9,854 bases of DNA from an uncultured Methylophilus sp. (lineage in GTDB: Bacteria; Pseudomonadota; Gammaproteobacteria; Burkholderiales; Methylophilaceae). The DNA lies in the NCBI GenBank assembly GCA_936943315.1, contig CAKZJM010000088.1, positions 1 to 9,854 on the forward strand, written 5' to 3'. Shown one piece after another: positions 1 through 7,983 of this stretch; position 1 is the first letter of the stretch; the number at the start of each line of letters is the position of its first letter. The position numbers and the translations under genes were made by a program. Below the pieces are notes generated by a model. That model ran no database searches, was not told the DNA's origin, and worked only from the letters and a program-made list of their open reading frames with translations.

Positions 1-3000
1 TCGCCGCCTGGCTGAAAGCGCTGCAGCGTTTTACCCAGGTTGTTTGAGGCCAGGTTGAATTTAAGCTGCGTTTGCGGATTGCGCATGGAGTTGCGCCAGG
101 TGCCGTCAGCTGAGAGTTGGCTATCGGGATTGGTCAGATTCATGCGCTGGATCACCCAATTTTCGCCGCTGTTATAGGCTTTCAAATCCAGGCTGCCCAG
201 CTGTTTGTCGCCAAACTGGAAATCTTGTGCAGTGATTTCAACTTCAGGATAGCCGTTTTCCAGGCGGCGGATTTCGGTAGTGTTGGGTGTGTTGGGTGTG
301 TTGTCTGTATCCATGCTGCGTGGAATACGCAGGTAACTCAACTTGGCCACCAGTTTGCTCGGTTTGCCAGACAGCCAGTCCGCATCGCCCGCCAGTTCCT
401 GGCTTTGGATAGAGAGTTTCAGCCGCTCACTGTCAGGTGAAATGCTCAGCTTGATTTGGTGCAGGTTGCGGTCAAACACATGCAAGGTGCCCGCGGTCAG
501 CTCAATCTGGTTGAGGGTGAGCGAAGAAGCCTCTGCCGTTTGACCCCCATTGCCCTGGTTAAGGTAGGCCAGCCAGTCATCCACATTCAGCTTCTGGAAA
601 TCTGCACGCAGGTTGATGCCGTCACCTGCCGGGAAGCGGGGCGGGGTGTTAATCGCAATTTCCCCTGCACTCACGGGTACTGAAGGATTATTCGGGTTAC
701 GTAAGAAGTTGGCATGTATCCAGTCGTTGTAGTGAATGGCAATTTTATCCGGTTGGTTGGCTTCCTGGCGGAAACGGATGGTCAGGTTTGCCGGAGCATC
801 CACGCTTTTTTTGGCAGGCTCGGGCAAGTCGATAGCCATCCCGATCAGTTGCGAGCGGATATCCAAACGGATATTCGGCGCCTGGATCAGCAAGTTGCTT
901 TTCCAGTCGGTGGTGCCGTGGAGCGCGCGAGTGATTGGATTGTTATCCAGTTTTTTGAGTGCGGCATCGGTAATGCGGCCACTGCCCTGGATGATGACAG
1001 ACTTGTCAGGGCGGGTGCTCAGGTTCAGGCTGGCCGGGTTATCAAACAGGGATAACTGTACGCCTTGTGCCTGTAGCCCTTTTTCATTGAATTTCAAATG
1101 GCCATTAATGTTGCTCATTTCAGGCATGGCGATTTGGGTATTGGCTGCGATGTGGCCATTTTTAATGTTGTAGTCACCCTGAAACTGGCTGGCATCCACA
1201 TCGTTAAGCGGCACCTGCAGCGCCAGCTTGAGGTCAGCGTTGCCACTGGTTTTAAGAAACTCAGTAAAGCCCATGGTCACTTCTCGTACAGGGCTGGTAT
1301 TGACGAATTTAACGCCTTGTTCGAGCGTGCCGGTGGCGGCCGCCTTGATATTTAGCATCGGCCAGTCGGCATCCAGCCGCGGGATTTCTACCTGCGCCTG
1401 CGTGATATGCTGGCCGACAGTCGTGGCATTTTTCACGGCAATATCCATGCGTTTGCCTTCAAACTTGAGTAACGCATCAATGTTCTGCACCAGTGGCCAG
1501 CCGGTGCCATATTCCAGGCTGGCGTGATCTACTTGTGCGGTGACCCGGAACAGTCCGATGGAAGGGTCAGATTGATGCGCGTCATTGACGAAGGGGAAGT
1601 CTTTGACCTTGCCTTTGACGATCACTTCGCCACGTTTCACCTGCCCGCTGAGAATAGAAGTATCCAGCCAGTGCAATGTGGTTTCCCCCAATATCAGCGG
1701 ATAGTAAAACGGCGCAGATTTAGCATCGCCACGCTCAATCTGGCTTTGCAATTGTATGGTGTCTCCGCCTGCCGCGCCTAATTGGTATTCCAGGTTGGTC
1801 CGCAAAGCCAGGTGAGGGTTGCTGAATTGCAGGTTACGGGTGCTGATTAATGTTTTCTGGCCGTTGTGGTTCCACTCGATTTCACCTTGCAGGCGGTCTA
1901 TCGGTAAAGGCCAGCGTAACAGGCCAGCCAATTCGATGGTTGCGTTGCTGGTATCCAGCTCCACACTGCCCGCATTAGGGCGCACAGAGAGGTGGCCTGC
2001 CCAATGGTCAATGCCGGGAATGTTTTCATAGGCTTTGCTGTGCAGTCCGCTAAAACTGGCTTCAACAGCATAATCGCGCCATTGGTCTTGCTGATACAGC
2101 CAGCGCGCCTTGATTTTCTCCGCATTGCCAGCAGGTGCCAGGTTTTCAAGATAGCGTGCGGCCGCTGAGGTCTGGGGCAGCCATTGGGCGAACAGGTTGC
2201 CTTGTGTCAGGCTGAATTTTTTTGCCGTCACCACACCTTCGTGCCCGTGCGTATCCCACTGAATTTCACCATTGGTGTCTTCCAGCACCAAGCCGGGCTG
2301 GATATCGGCAGACAAGTGCTGGAGCGTGAGCATAAAGCGTTGTTCAACCCGTTGCCAGCGCAGTTCACCGGACATGGTTTTGGCCACAAATGTTTGTGGT
2401 TCATTGGCTGGCGTGACGGCAACATCCTTGAGTTGTATCTGGGCGGCAAGGCGCTGCAGTTGCAAGGCATCAAAGGCGAGCGTGGTTGTCAGGTTGCCTT
2501 GGCCTGCTTTGATGTTAACGGGTAAATCGAGCCACGGCCCCCAGGCAGCGATATCGGTTTGCGGTAACCGTAATGAGACTTCACCATGCCATTCTTTGGG
2601 TTGGGATACGTCACTGCCCACAATGACAGACTCCAGGGTAATCCGTTGCTTGGTGCCGGTTGAGACCAGGCTGTCGATATGGATGCTATGGCGATGGAGC
2701 AGCCGCTGCCACACCGGAGTAAGGATTTCAATGTTAAGGTCTTTGAGTAACAGGGGCGGTGCTTGCCGCTGTTCGTCTAGCCAGGTGACGGTGGCGTTTG
2801 AGACCTGAATGCGCCGTTGGGCCAGCAACCAGTTGGCAAACGCAGGATTACTTTGGCCAGACATGGAAATGCCTGCCAGGAACAGCTCGCCATTGGCGGT
2901 GCGCCGGATCACTAGATTGGGGCCTTCTATCTTGAGGCTGGTCAAGGCCGGTGACAGCGTAATCAGGCTGCTCCAGGAAAGCCGGGTGGTGACTTTTGAC

Positions 3001-3266
3001 AACTCAAGTGCAGGGCGGTGTTGTGTATCAAACACCGTGATATTGCCCAGCGTGACTTGTGGTGCCAGGCCACGCCAGCGGATACCGATATGGCCTATGG
3101 TGACTTGTTGCTTTAACGACTCACTCAGGGTCTGTTCAATTTTTCCGCGATAGTCATCAATATGGGGGAACACATAGAATTGAATGGTGCCAATAATGCC
3201 TGCCAGAATGACAAAGACGACAATCAGGAATGAGACCAGCCAGCGTTTGATTTTTTGCAAAGGCAT
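1..3266 (-). CDS. yhdP: YhdP-type AsmA-like envelope protein (TIGR02099/DUF3971), 3' end outside window
   Basis: Reading the minus strand from the ATG at 3266-3264 gives 1088 codons without a stop, running off the left edge. The E. coli family member is about 1270 residues, so perhaps 180 C-terminal residues are missing. The protein opens with MPLQKIKRW and a single hydrophobic segment at about residues 9-31 (LVSFLIVVFVILAGIIG), then a large beta-rich domain (for example VTIGHIGIRWRGLAPQVTLG near residue 55). This is the usual plan of YhdP/AsmA/TamB-like proteins: one inner-membrane anchor and a long periplasmic part. In E. coli, YhdP, TamB and YdbH act redundantly in phospholipid transport to the outer membrane; the same role here is inferred. 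The next in-frame stop upstream is ten codons before the ATG with no other ATG between. The Shine-Dalgarno match is weak. The gene is divergent from yheS. Family assignment is confident; the C-terminus is unseen. Confidence 0.92.
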   Translation of the reverse strand, partial: MPLQKIKRWLVSFLIVVFVILAGIIGTIQFYVFPHIDDYRGKIEQTLSESLKQQVTIGHIGIRWRGLAPQVTLGNITVFDTQHRPALELSKVTTRLSWSSLITLSPALTSLKIEGPNLVIRRTANGELFLAGISMSGQSNPAFANWLLAQRRIQVSNATVTWLDEQRQAPPLLLKDLNIEILTPVWQRLLHRHSIHIDSLVSTGTKQRITLESVIVGSDVSQPKEWHGEVSLRLPQTDIAAWGPWLDLPVNIKAGQGNLTTTLAFDALQLQRLAAQIQLKDVAVTPANEPQTFVAKTMSGELRWQRVEQRFMLTLQHLSADIQPGLVLEDTNGEIQWDTHGHEGVVTAKKFSLTQGNLFAQWLPQTSAAARYLENLAPAGNAEKIKARWLYQQDQWRDYAVEASFSGLHSKAYENIPGIDHWAGHLSVRPNAGSVELDTSNATIELAGLLRWPLPIDRLQGEIEWNHNGQKTLISTRNLQFSNPHLALRTNLEYQLGAAGGDTIQLQSQIERGDAKSAPFYYPLILGETTLHWLDTSILSGQVKRGEVIVKGKVKDFPFVNDAHQSDPSIGLFRVTAQVDHASLEYGTGWPLVQNIDALLKFEGKRMDIAVKNATTVGQHITQAQVEIPRLDADWPMLNIKAAATGTLEQGVKFVNTSPVREVTMGFTEFLKTSGNADLKLALQVPLNDVDASQFQGDYNIKNGHIAANTQIAMPEMSNINGHLKFNEKGLQAQGVQLSLFDNPASLNLSTRPDKSVIIQGSGRITDAALKKLDNNPITRALHGTTDWKSNLLIQAPNIRLDIRSQLIGMAIDLPEPAKKSVDAPANLTIRFRQEANQPDKIAIHYNDWIHANFLRNPNNPSVPVSAGEIAINTPPRFPAGDGINLRADFQKLNVDDWLAYLNQGNGGQTAEASSLTLNQIELTAGTLHVFDRNLHQIKLSISPDSERLKLSIQSQELAGDADWLSGKPSKLVAKLSYLRIPRSMDTDNTPNTPNTTEIRRLENGYPEVEITAQDFQFGDKQLGSLDLKAYNSGENWVIQRMNLTNPDSQLSADGTWRNSMRNPQTQLKFNLASNNLGKTLQRFQPGG
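281..303. repeat. 9-bp tandem repeat inside the yhdP-type gene
   Basis: Two exact copies of TGTTGGGTG (281-289 and 290-298) are followed by a partial third copy (299-303). On the coding (minus) strand this encodes DNTPNTPNT at about residues 988-996. The unit is a multiple of three, so copy-number change would add or remove three residues without a frameshift. It probably lies in a loop of the periplasmic domain. Confidence 0.8.
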
Positions 3267-3310
3267 AAGAGCGTTAAGCAGGGATTTAGCATGTTATTGT
3301 TTAACTGACT

Positions 3311-3316
3311 ATTTTA
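3311..3316 (-). promoter_or_regulatory. candidate -10 element for the yhdP-type gene
   Basis: The minus strand reads TAAAAT here (5 of 6 to TATAAT), within GTAAAATAGTCA (3317-3306), about 45 bases before the yhdP start. No convincing -35 hexamer lies 16-18 bases upstream. The same 12-mer recurs upstream of the response-regulator gene, and a close variant lies before lysS, which is the main support. Confidence 0.3.
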
Positions 3317-3393
3317 CTCGAAAACAGTTGCGCAGCCGCAGCACAAAGGCGTAGTTGCCGCTCAATTATCCGCCGGAGCATGCATGATTCGTT

Positions 3394-3399
3394 TAAAAT
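3394..3399 (+). promoter_or_regulatory. candidate -10 element for yheS
   Basis: TAAAAT (5 of 6 to TATAAT) lies about 44 bases before the yheS start in the 176-base divergent gap (3267-3442). No good -35 hexamer is visible at the usual spacing, so this is a weak call. The rest of the gap holds only minor palindromes, such as CATGCATG at 3379-3386. Confidence 0.25.
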
Positions 3400-3425
3400 G
3401 CCACTCTTTTGCGATTTGAGTTTTC

Positions 3426-3433
3426 AAAGAAAG
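3426..3433 (+). promoter_or_regulatory. yheS ribosome binding site that decides the start codon
   Basis: The purine run AAAGAAAG ends nine bases before GTG at 3443 but only three bases before the alternative TTG at 3437. The spacing therefore favours GTG. That start also gives MIQFKQL, which matches the known N-terminus of E. coli YheS (MIVFSSL) without extra residues. Confidence 0.55.
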
Positions 3434-3442
3434 TGATTGTCG

Positions 3443-5344
3443 GTGATCCAGTTTAAACAGCTAACCTTTTCCAGGGCTGGTAAAACGCTGGTGGAAAGTG
3501 CCAGTTTCCAGTTGCATCCTGGCCATCGTGTGGGCCTGACTGGAGCGAATGGCGCCGGTAAATCGACCTTGTTTGCCTTGTTGCGCGGGGAGTTGACGGC
3601 TGACGCCGGTGAGTTGCTGATGCCGCCGCAATGCGTGATCGCACATGTGGCCCAGGAAACGCCAGCCTTGTCGCAATCTGCACTCGAATACACGCTGGAT
3701 GGCGACGAGGAGTTGCGTAAACTGCAAGCCCAACTGGCACAGGCTGAAGCTGGGGAAAGCCATGACCCTTTGCAGGTGGCTGAGTGGCATCAGCGGCTGG
3801 CTGATATTGATGGCTACAGCGCTGAGGCCAGGGCCAGCGCCTTGTTGGCCGGGTTAGGATTCTCACAAGCCCAATTGAGCCGGCCGGTGAGCGACTTTTC
3901 AGGGGGCTGGCGCATGCGCTTGAACCTGGCCAGAGCCTTGATGTGCCGTTCTGATTTACTGCTGCTTGATGAGCCAACCAACCACCTGGATATTGAAGCC
4001 GTGATCTGGCTGGAGAGCTGGTTGAACGCCTACCGTGGCACGTTGTTGTTGATTTCTCACGACCGCGAATTTCTTGATAACACCGTCAACCACATTCTGC
4101 ATATTGAGCAACGGCAACTGACTTTATATCGCGGTGGGTACAGCGATTTTGAGCGCCAGCGTGCGGAAAAACTCACATTGCAGCAAGCCAGCTACCAGAA
4201 GCAACAACAACAGATGGCGCACTTGCAAAAATACATTGACCGGTTTCGCGCCCAGGCAACCAAAGCCCGCCAGGCGCAGAGCCGTATCAAGGCACTGGAG
4301 CGCATGGAGCGCATCAATGCAGCACACGTAGACTCTCCCTTCAGTTTTGGCTTCCGCGATGCCGGGCCTGCTCCAGACCCCTTGCTGGTCATGAACCAGG
4401 CGAGCCTGGGCTATGCCGCCCAACCCTTGGTCAAGCTCGGTCATCTGGCTATTCGGCCAGGCGAACGGATTGGCCTGTTAGGTAAAAATGGCGCGGGTAA
4501 ATCCACCTTGATCAAGGCCCTAGCACAGTCAGAAACCTTGTTGTCAGGCGAGCGTGTAGAGGGCAAGGATTTACGCATCGGGTATTTTGCCCAGCACCAG
4601 TTAGAACAACTGATTGCAACGGACTCACCCTTACAGCATTTGCAGCGGCTGGATCCTCAAGCCAGAGAGCAGGAGCTGCTAGATTTTCTCGGCGGCTTTG
4701 ATTTTCGCGGTGAAATGGCAAAAATGCCCTGTGGACCATTTTCTGGTGGCGAAAAATCCCGCCTGGCCTTGGCGATGCTGATCTGGCAGCGCCCCAACCT
4801 GATTTTGCTGGATGAGCCTACCAACCATCTCGACATTGAAATGCGCCATGCCTTGTCCATGGCTTTGCAGGCCTACGAAGGTGGCATGGTCATGGTGTCA
4901 CATGACCGTACCTTGTTGGCTACCTGTTGCGAGAAGTTTGTGTTAGTGGCTGAAGGGCAGGCCACAGTCTTTGATGGCGATCTCGAGGATTACAAACAGT
5001 TTTTACTCAAAGCGGCACCGGCGCAAACTGAGTCCAGTCAGTCTGGGCCCGTTAAGCAAAACAGTTACCATCAGCAAAAAGCCGACAGGCAAGCGCGCCT
5101 GCTAGAGCGCAGGCCGTTGCTCAAATCGCTGGCAACGCTTGAAACTCAGCTGGCACAGCTGGAGCAAGAAAAAGAGGGTTTGCAAACCCGACTTGCTGAG
5201 GGCGACATTTACAATGCCGAGCACCGCGAAACATTGCAGACACTGTTGATTGCACAAGCACAAAATCAGAAACAACTGGACTCAATAGAAGCGCAATGGC
5301 TGGATGTGCAAGAGAGACTGGAAGCCTTGCCTGAAATTGATTAA
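3443..5344 (+). CDS. yheS: ABC-F family ATPase, YheS type
   Basis: This 633-residue cytoplasmic protein has two ATP-binding cassettes and no membrane domain, the ABC-F plan. Cassette 1 has Walker A GANGAGKST (34-42), signature FSGGW (about 152-156), Walker B LLLLDEPTNHLD (172-183, catalytic Glu177) and switch His206. Cassette 2 has Walker A GKNGAGKST (347-355), signature FSGGEKSR (433-440) and Walker B with Glu458. Between them is a charged helical linker (about 235-298, with KYIDRFRAQATKARQAQSRIKALERM), the segment that reaches ribosome-bound tRNA in this family. A C-terminal coiled coil spans about 545-633. Length and sequence closely follow E. coli YheS (about 637 residues). ABC-F proteins act on the ribosome, resolving stalls or modulating the P-site tRNA; the exact task of YheS is less settled. 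All catalytic motifs are intact. GTG is preferred over TTG at 3437 on ribosome-site spacing and homology. It probably shares a transcript with the next gene. Confidence 0.95.
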   Translation: MIQFKQLTFSRAGKTLVESASFQLHPGHRVGLTGANGAGKSTLFALLRGELTADAGELLMPPQCVIAHVAQETPALSQSALEYTLDGDEELRKLQAQLAQAEAGESHDPLQVAEWHQRLADIDGYSAEARASALLAGLGFSQAQLSRPVSDFSGGWRMRLNLARALMCRSDLLLLDEPTNHLDIEAVIWLESWLNAYRGTLLLISHDREFLDNTVNHILHIEQRQLTLYRGGYSDFERQRAEKLTLQQASYQKQQQQMAHLQKYIDRFRAQATKARQAQSRIKALERMERINAAHVDSPFSFGFRDAGPAPDPLLVMNQASLGYAAQPLVKLGHLAIRPGERIGLLGKNGAGKSTLIKALAQSETLLSGERVEGKDLRIGYFAQHQLEQLIATDSPLQHLQRLDPQAREQELLDFLGGFDFRGEMAKMPCGPFSGGEKSRLALAMLIWQRPNLILLDEPTNHLDIEMRHALSMALQAYEGGMVMVSHDRTLLATCCEKFVLVAEGQATVFDGDLEDYKQFLLKAAPAQTESSQSGPVKQNSYHQQKADRQARLLERRPLLKSLATLETQLAQLEQEKEGLQTRLAEGDIYNAEHRETLQTLLIAQAQNQKQLDSIEAQWLDVQERLEALPEID

Positions 5345-5365
5345 CCCGAAATAACCAAAGGAATC

Positions 5366-5941
5366 ATGATGGAAATGACGTATGAGCAACGACTGAGATT
5401 AATGTACCAGTTATGTCAGGCACAAGCGCGGTCTGATGACTTAACTGAAGCTGAAGCCATTGCGGCCTTGGCGAATACAGATATTGAAGATTCCGCCCAT
5501 TACCTGGCCAGTTTCTTAACATTCAGGGCGATTCAGTCTGCCGGGCATCATCCCGCCGATGAATTGCAAAGTGATTTCGACATGTTGGGCGTATACCAGT
5601 GTTTTGGGGTGATGATATATGCTTTCTTGTTCATGCCGCTAACACAAGACGGAATGCAGCCAGACTATGGTCGGGCGCAGGTCACTATTAGTAAAACACT
5701 GTTTGACGGGTTGCCAGCAGAGCAATTGGCAGAGATTATCGAATCGGGTTTCCACAAGTTTAAACTCATTGCCGAGGCTGAATCTGAGCATTGGCAGGAG
5801 TACCGAGAAAATCTAGATAAAGTGACGATCAGTTACATGATTGCGACCACCGATGACGACAGCCCGCATAGTGCTGAAGAGGTGCTGCCACTGTTCGGCC
5901 AATTGCTTAGCCAGCTGTGTGAGGCCTTTACTGCCGACTGA
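5366..5941 (+). CDS. protein of unknown function, 191 residues, downstream of yheS
   Basis: I do not recognise this family. The gene starts 21 bases after yheS on the same strand, behind a good ribosome site (AAAGGA, 5357-5362). The codons read ATG ATG GAA ATG; the second ATG (5369) sits six bases from the site, better than the first (three bases), so the true start may be 5369. The protein is acidic and looks mostly helical, with no signal peptide. One hydrophobic stretch (about residues 73-92, MLGVYQCFGVMIYAFLFMPL) could be a buried helix or a single membrane helix. The N-terminal 60 residues contain Ala/Glu-rich helices and the C-terminus ends LSQLCEAFTAD. Codon use looks like its neighbours and the ribosome site is strong, so it is very likely a real gene. 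Placement suggests co-expression with yheS but gives no direct function. Confidence 0.85.
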   Translation: MMEMTYEQRLRLMYQLCQAQARSDDLTEAEAIAALANTDIEDSAHYLASFLTFRAIQSAGHHPADELQSDFDMLGVYQCFGVMIYAFLFMPLTQDGMQPDYGRAQVTISKTLFDGLPAEQLAEIIESGFHKFKLIAEAESEHWQEYRENLDKVTISYMIATTDDDSPHSAEEVLPLFGQLLSQLCEAFTAD

Positions 5942-6110
5942 GGTTTTGTAGGAACTTTTAATGTATAATTTAATCAAGATTTACATTTGCGCGAAGCTTT
6001 GAAAACTTGGGTAAAATAGTCATGTTTACGCTTGTTAATCAATTTGATTGTTCGATAAGATTCCGAGGCTAAACATAATAAGCCTTCTGCTGATCTGTAA
6101 GAGGACATAA
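5942..6110 (+). promoter_or_regulatory. AT-rich promoter region of the two-component operon
   Basis: This 169-base gap holds several candidate promoter parts, none decisive. A perfect TATAAT is at 5964-5969 without a clear -35. TAAAAT is at 6012-6017 within GTAAAATAGTCA. A TTGTTA (6032-6037) and TAAGAT (6056-6061) pair is 18 bases apart, each 4 of 6. GTAAA (6011-6015) and TTTAC (6025-6029) form an inverted pair; GTAAA is the half-site known for E. coli CpxR, but there the two copies are direct repeats. The ribosome site AAGAGGA (6099-6105), five bases before the ATG, is strong. I see no intrinsic terminator after the preceding gene. Confidence 0.45.
6037..6049. repeat. 13-bp palindrome upstream of the response regulator
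   Basis: AATCAA-T-TTGATT is a perfect inverted repeat with a one-base centre, lying between the candidate -35 (6032-6037) and -10 (6056-6061) hexamers. That position would suit an operator, possibly for autoregulation. It is short and AT-rich, so chance occurrence is quite possible. Confidence 0.35.
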
Positions 6111-6791
6111 ATGAGCAAGCTGCTGTTAATTGATGATGATGTTGAATTGGCCAATATGCTGAAGGAGTTTCTGACGCAAGAAGGCTTTACCGTAACCACT
6201 GCCCATGATGGTTTGACTGGTGAGCAATATGTGCTGGCCGGTAAATTTGATTTGGTGATCCTGGATGTGATGATGCCTGGCCAGGATGGTTTACAAACCC
6301 TGCGTAATGTCAGACAACATTCCGACATCCCTGTGCTGATGCTCACGGCCAAGGATGACAATGAGGGCCGTATTGACGGTCTCGAGGGCGGGGCTGATGA
6401 CTATGTGCAAAAGCCCTGTTTGCCAAGAGAGTTGGTTGCCCGCATTCGTGCCATTCTTCGCCGCCATACCACTGATCTGCCTAAAGGCAATGATATTGTG
6501 GTTGGTCAGTTGGTGGTTTCGGGTGAGCGCAGAAAAGTATTCTGGGCTGATAAGCCGATTGTGTTTACCAGTACCGAGTTCAGCCTGATTGAAATTCTGG
6601 CCAAGCATGCCGGTACCATTGTCAGCAAAGAAGATTTATCGATCAAGGCTCTTGGTCGCCCGTTGGTCAAATACGACCGCAGCATTGACGTGCATCTGAG
6701 CAGTATTCGCCAAAAAATATCTGACGCTTCTGGCGGTGTAAATGTCATACAAACCATTTACAGAGTCGGTTACCAGCTTGTCCGAGAGTAA
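6111..6791 (+). CDS. OmpR/CpxR-type response regulator
   Basis: A 226-residue cytoplasmic transcription factor in the usual two-domain form. The receiver domain (1-118) has the acidic pair Asp9-Asp10 (within IDDD), phospho-acceptor Asp52 in LVILDVMMPGQDG, Thr79 in VLMLTA and Lys101 in VQKP. All residues needed for phosphorylation are present. Residues 128-226 form a winged-helix DNA-binding domain with FTSTEFSLIEILAKHAG and RSIDVHLSSIRQKI, ending in the typical YRVGYQL wing. The sequence after the acidic pocket and the segment LGRPLVKYDRSIDVHLSSIRQKI resemble E. coli CpxR more than OmpR or PhoB, hence CpxR-like; the regulon is not known. One oddity is Cys after the conserved Lys-Pro (KPC), where most relatives have Phe. 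The start is fixed by AAGAGGA five bases upstream. The sensor kinase gene follows after 21 bases, so the two are cognate partners. Confidence 0.93.
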   Translation: MSKLLLIDDDVELANMLKEFLTQEGFTVTTAHDGLTGEQYVLAGKFDLVILDVMMPGQDGLQTLRNVRQHSDIPVLMLTAKDDNEGRIDGLEGGADDYVQKPCLPRELVARIRAILRRHTTDLPKGNDIVVGQLVVSGERRKVFWADKPIVFTSTEFSLIEILAKHAGTIVSKEDLSIKALGRPLVKYDRSIDVHLSSIRQKISDASGGVNVIQTIYRVGYQLVRE

Positions 6792-6812
6792 TTGAACTGA
6801 ATTGCTAGGCCT

Positions 6813-7964
6813 ATGGGGCGCCTGTTCTGGAAGTTATTTGCAGCATTGTTCCTGGCGCTCATTTCCACGGTGATTACGGTTGGTAATATCGTCCAGTGGG
6901 AGATGAACCAGAAAGCGCTTCATCATGCCAGTCTGACAAAACCCTGTGCCACATCTGCGGTTTGTTCACCCTCTACCAACCCTTCCACTATCCAAGCAGA
7001 TCATGAAACCCGTCTAGGCACATGGCGGGTTTTAAATTATGCGCAGTTGTCGCTCAACTTTCCCATTTCGGCACTAATATTTTGCCTGATTTCGAGTGCT
7101 ATTTTTGCTGGCGTTCTGGCCTGGTCTATTGCGCACCCCATTAAACTATTGCTGGATCACCTTAAGAATGCGGCGAACGGGCATTTGTCCGAAGGTGTCA
7201 GCGCTAAAATTACGGCCAGCCATGATGAGTTTGCAGAGCTGGGCGAAGCGTTTGATTTAATGACGACACGCATTGATAACATGATCAAGAGCCAGTCGAA
7301 AATGCTGCATCATGTTTCGCATGAGTTGCGTTCTCCGCTCGCCAGAATCCAGATGGCCGTTGGCCTGGTCATGCAAAATCCCAAAAAAATGCAAAGTTCA
7401 TTACAGCGTGTCGAGCTGGAAGCCGTGCGCATGGAGCGGATGATTTCAGAGTTGCTCGAAATTTTCCGGTTTGAGTCGGGCATGCAAAAACTGCAAAAAA
7501 CAGAGGTCGATTTAAAAGCTTTGTTGACAGGCATTGTGGGTGACGTGTTATTCGAAAGGCATGAGGCCAAAGTGAGGCTGGACATGCCCGAAGAAAGTGT
7601 TGTGGTAGAAGGGCAACTCGAACTGTTGCAAAGGGCGATTGATAATGTGATCCGCAATGCCGTGAAATATGGGCCGGAGGAGGGCATTGTTGCCATTGAG
7701 TTGCAGCACAGCGAGCGCACCGGCGAAGTCATTTTAGAAGTGCGAGACCAGGGGGATGGTGTAGACCCAAACGAACTGGAGCAGATTTTCAGGCCTTTTG
7801 TGCGAGGTCGCCGCGCATCACAAGTCGAAGGGCATGGCATCGGCCTAGCCATGACCAAACACATCGTAGAAGCCCATGCCGGGTTTGTGAGAGCCGCCAA
7901 TTTAACACCGCATGGCTTTATGATCCGTATCCACTTGCCTGCACGGCAAGAGCAACACACTTAA
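6813..7964 (+). CDS. membrane sensor histidine kinase, CpxA-like, with a small periplasmic domain
   Basis: A 383-residue inner-membrane kinase paired with the upstream regulator. Transmembrane helices lie at about 7-29 and 84-106, enclosing only some 54 periplasmic residues (30-83), far smaller than the roughly 135 of E. coli CpxA. That loop holds two cysteines (Cys45 and Cys51) and a Pro/Ser/Thr-rich stretch. A HAMP linker (about 104-157) leads to the phosphorylated His170 in HHVSHELRSPLAR. The ATP-binding domain has the N box with Asn282 (IRNAVKYG), G1 DQGDG (312-316), an F box (IFRPFVRG) and G2 GHGIGLA (340-346). All catalytic motifs are intact, so it should autophosphorylate and pass phosphate to Asp52 of the regulator. 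No accessory periplasmic inhibitor (CpxP) is visible nearby. The AGG three bases before the ATG is a poorly spaced ribosome site; an in-frame stop at 6798 excludes a much earlier start. Confidence 0.92.
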   Translation: MGRLFWKLFAALFLALISTVITVGNIVQWEMNQKALHHASLTKPCATSAVCSPSTNPSTIQADHETRLGTWRVLNYAQLSLNFPISALIFCLISSAIFAGVLAWSIAHPIKLLLDHLKNAANGHLSEGVSAKITASHDEFAELGEAFDLMTTRIDNMIKSQSKMLHHVSHELRSPLARIQMAVGLVMQNPKKMQSSLQRVELEAVRMERMISELLEIFRFESGMQKLQKTEVDLKALLTGIVGDVLFERHEAKVRLDMPEESVVVEGQLELLQRAIDNVIRNAVKYGPEEGIVAIELQHSERTGEVILEVRDQGDGVDPNELEQIFRPFVRGRRASQVEGHGIGLAMTKHIVEAHAGFVRAANLTPHGFMIRIHLPARQEQHT

Positions 7965-7983
7965 GACGCTAAAAAATAGAGGT

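Noticed and set aside
117..3153. Many plus-strand open frames across the first 3.1 kb
   Set aside because: They lie antisense to one uninterrupted 1088-codon minus-strand frame with a clear membrane anchor and YhdP-type sequence; none has recognisable protein features.
3302..3329. AACTG/CAGTT with inner TTTT/AAAA as a hairpin in the divergent gap
   Set aside because: The arms are short and AT-rich and require a four-base asymmetric bulge, so a stable structure is unlikely.
3437..3442. TTG at 3437 as the yheS start
   Set aside because: It is only three bases from the purine-rich ribosome site, while GTG at 3443 has good spacing and matches the E. coli YheS N-terminus.
5999..6017. TTGAAA (5999-6004) and TAAAAT (6012-6017) as a promoter pair
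   Set aside because: The spacer is only seven bases, far short of the 16-18 needed by the housekeeping sigma factor.
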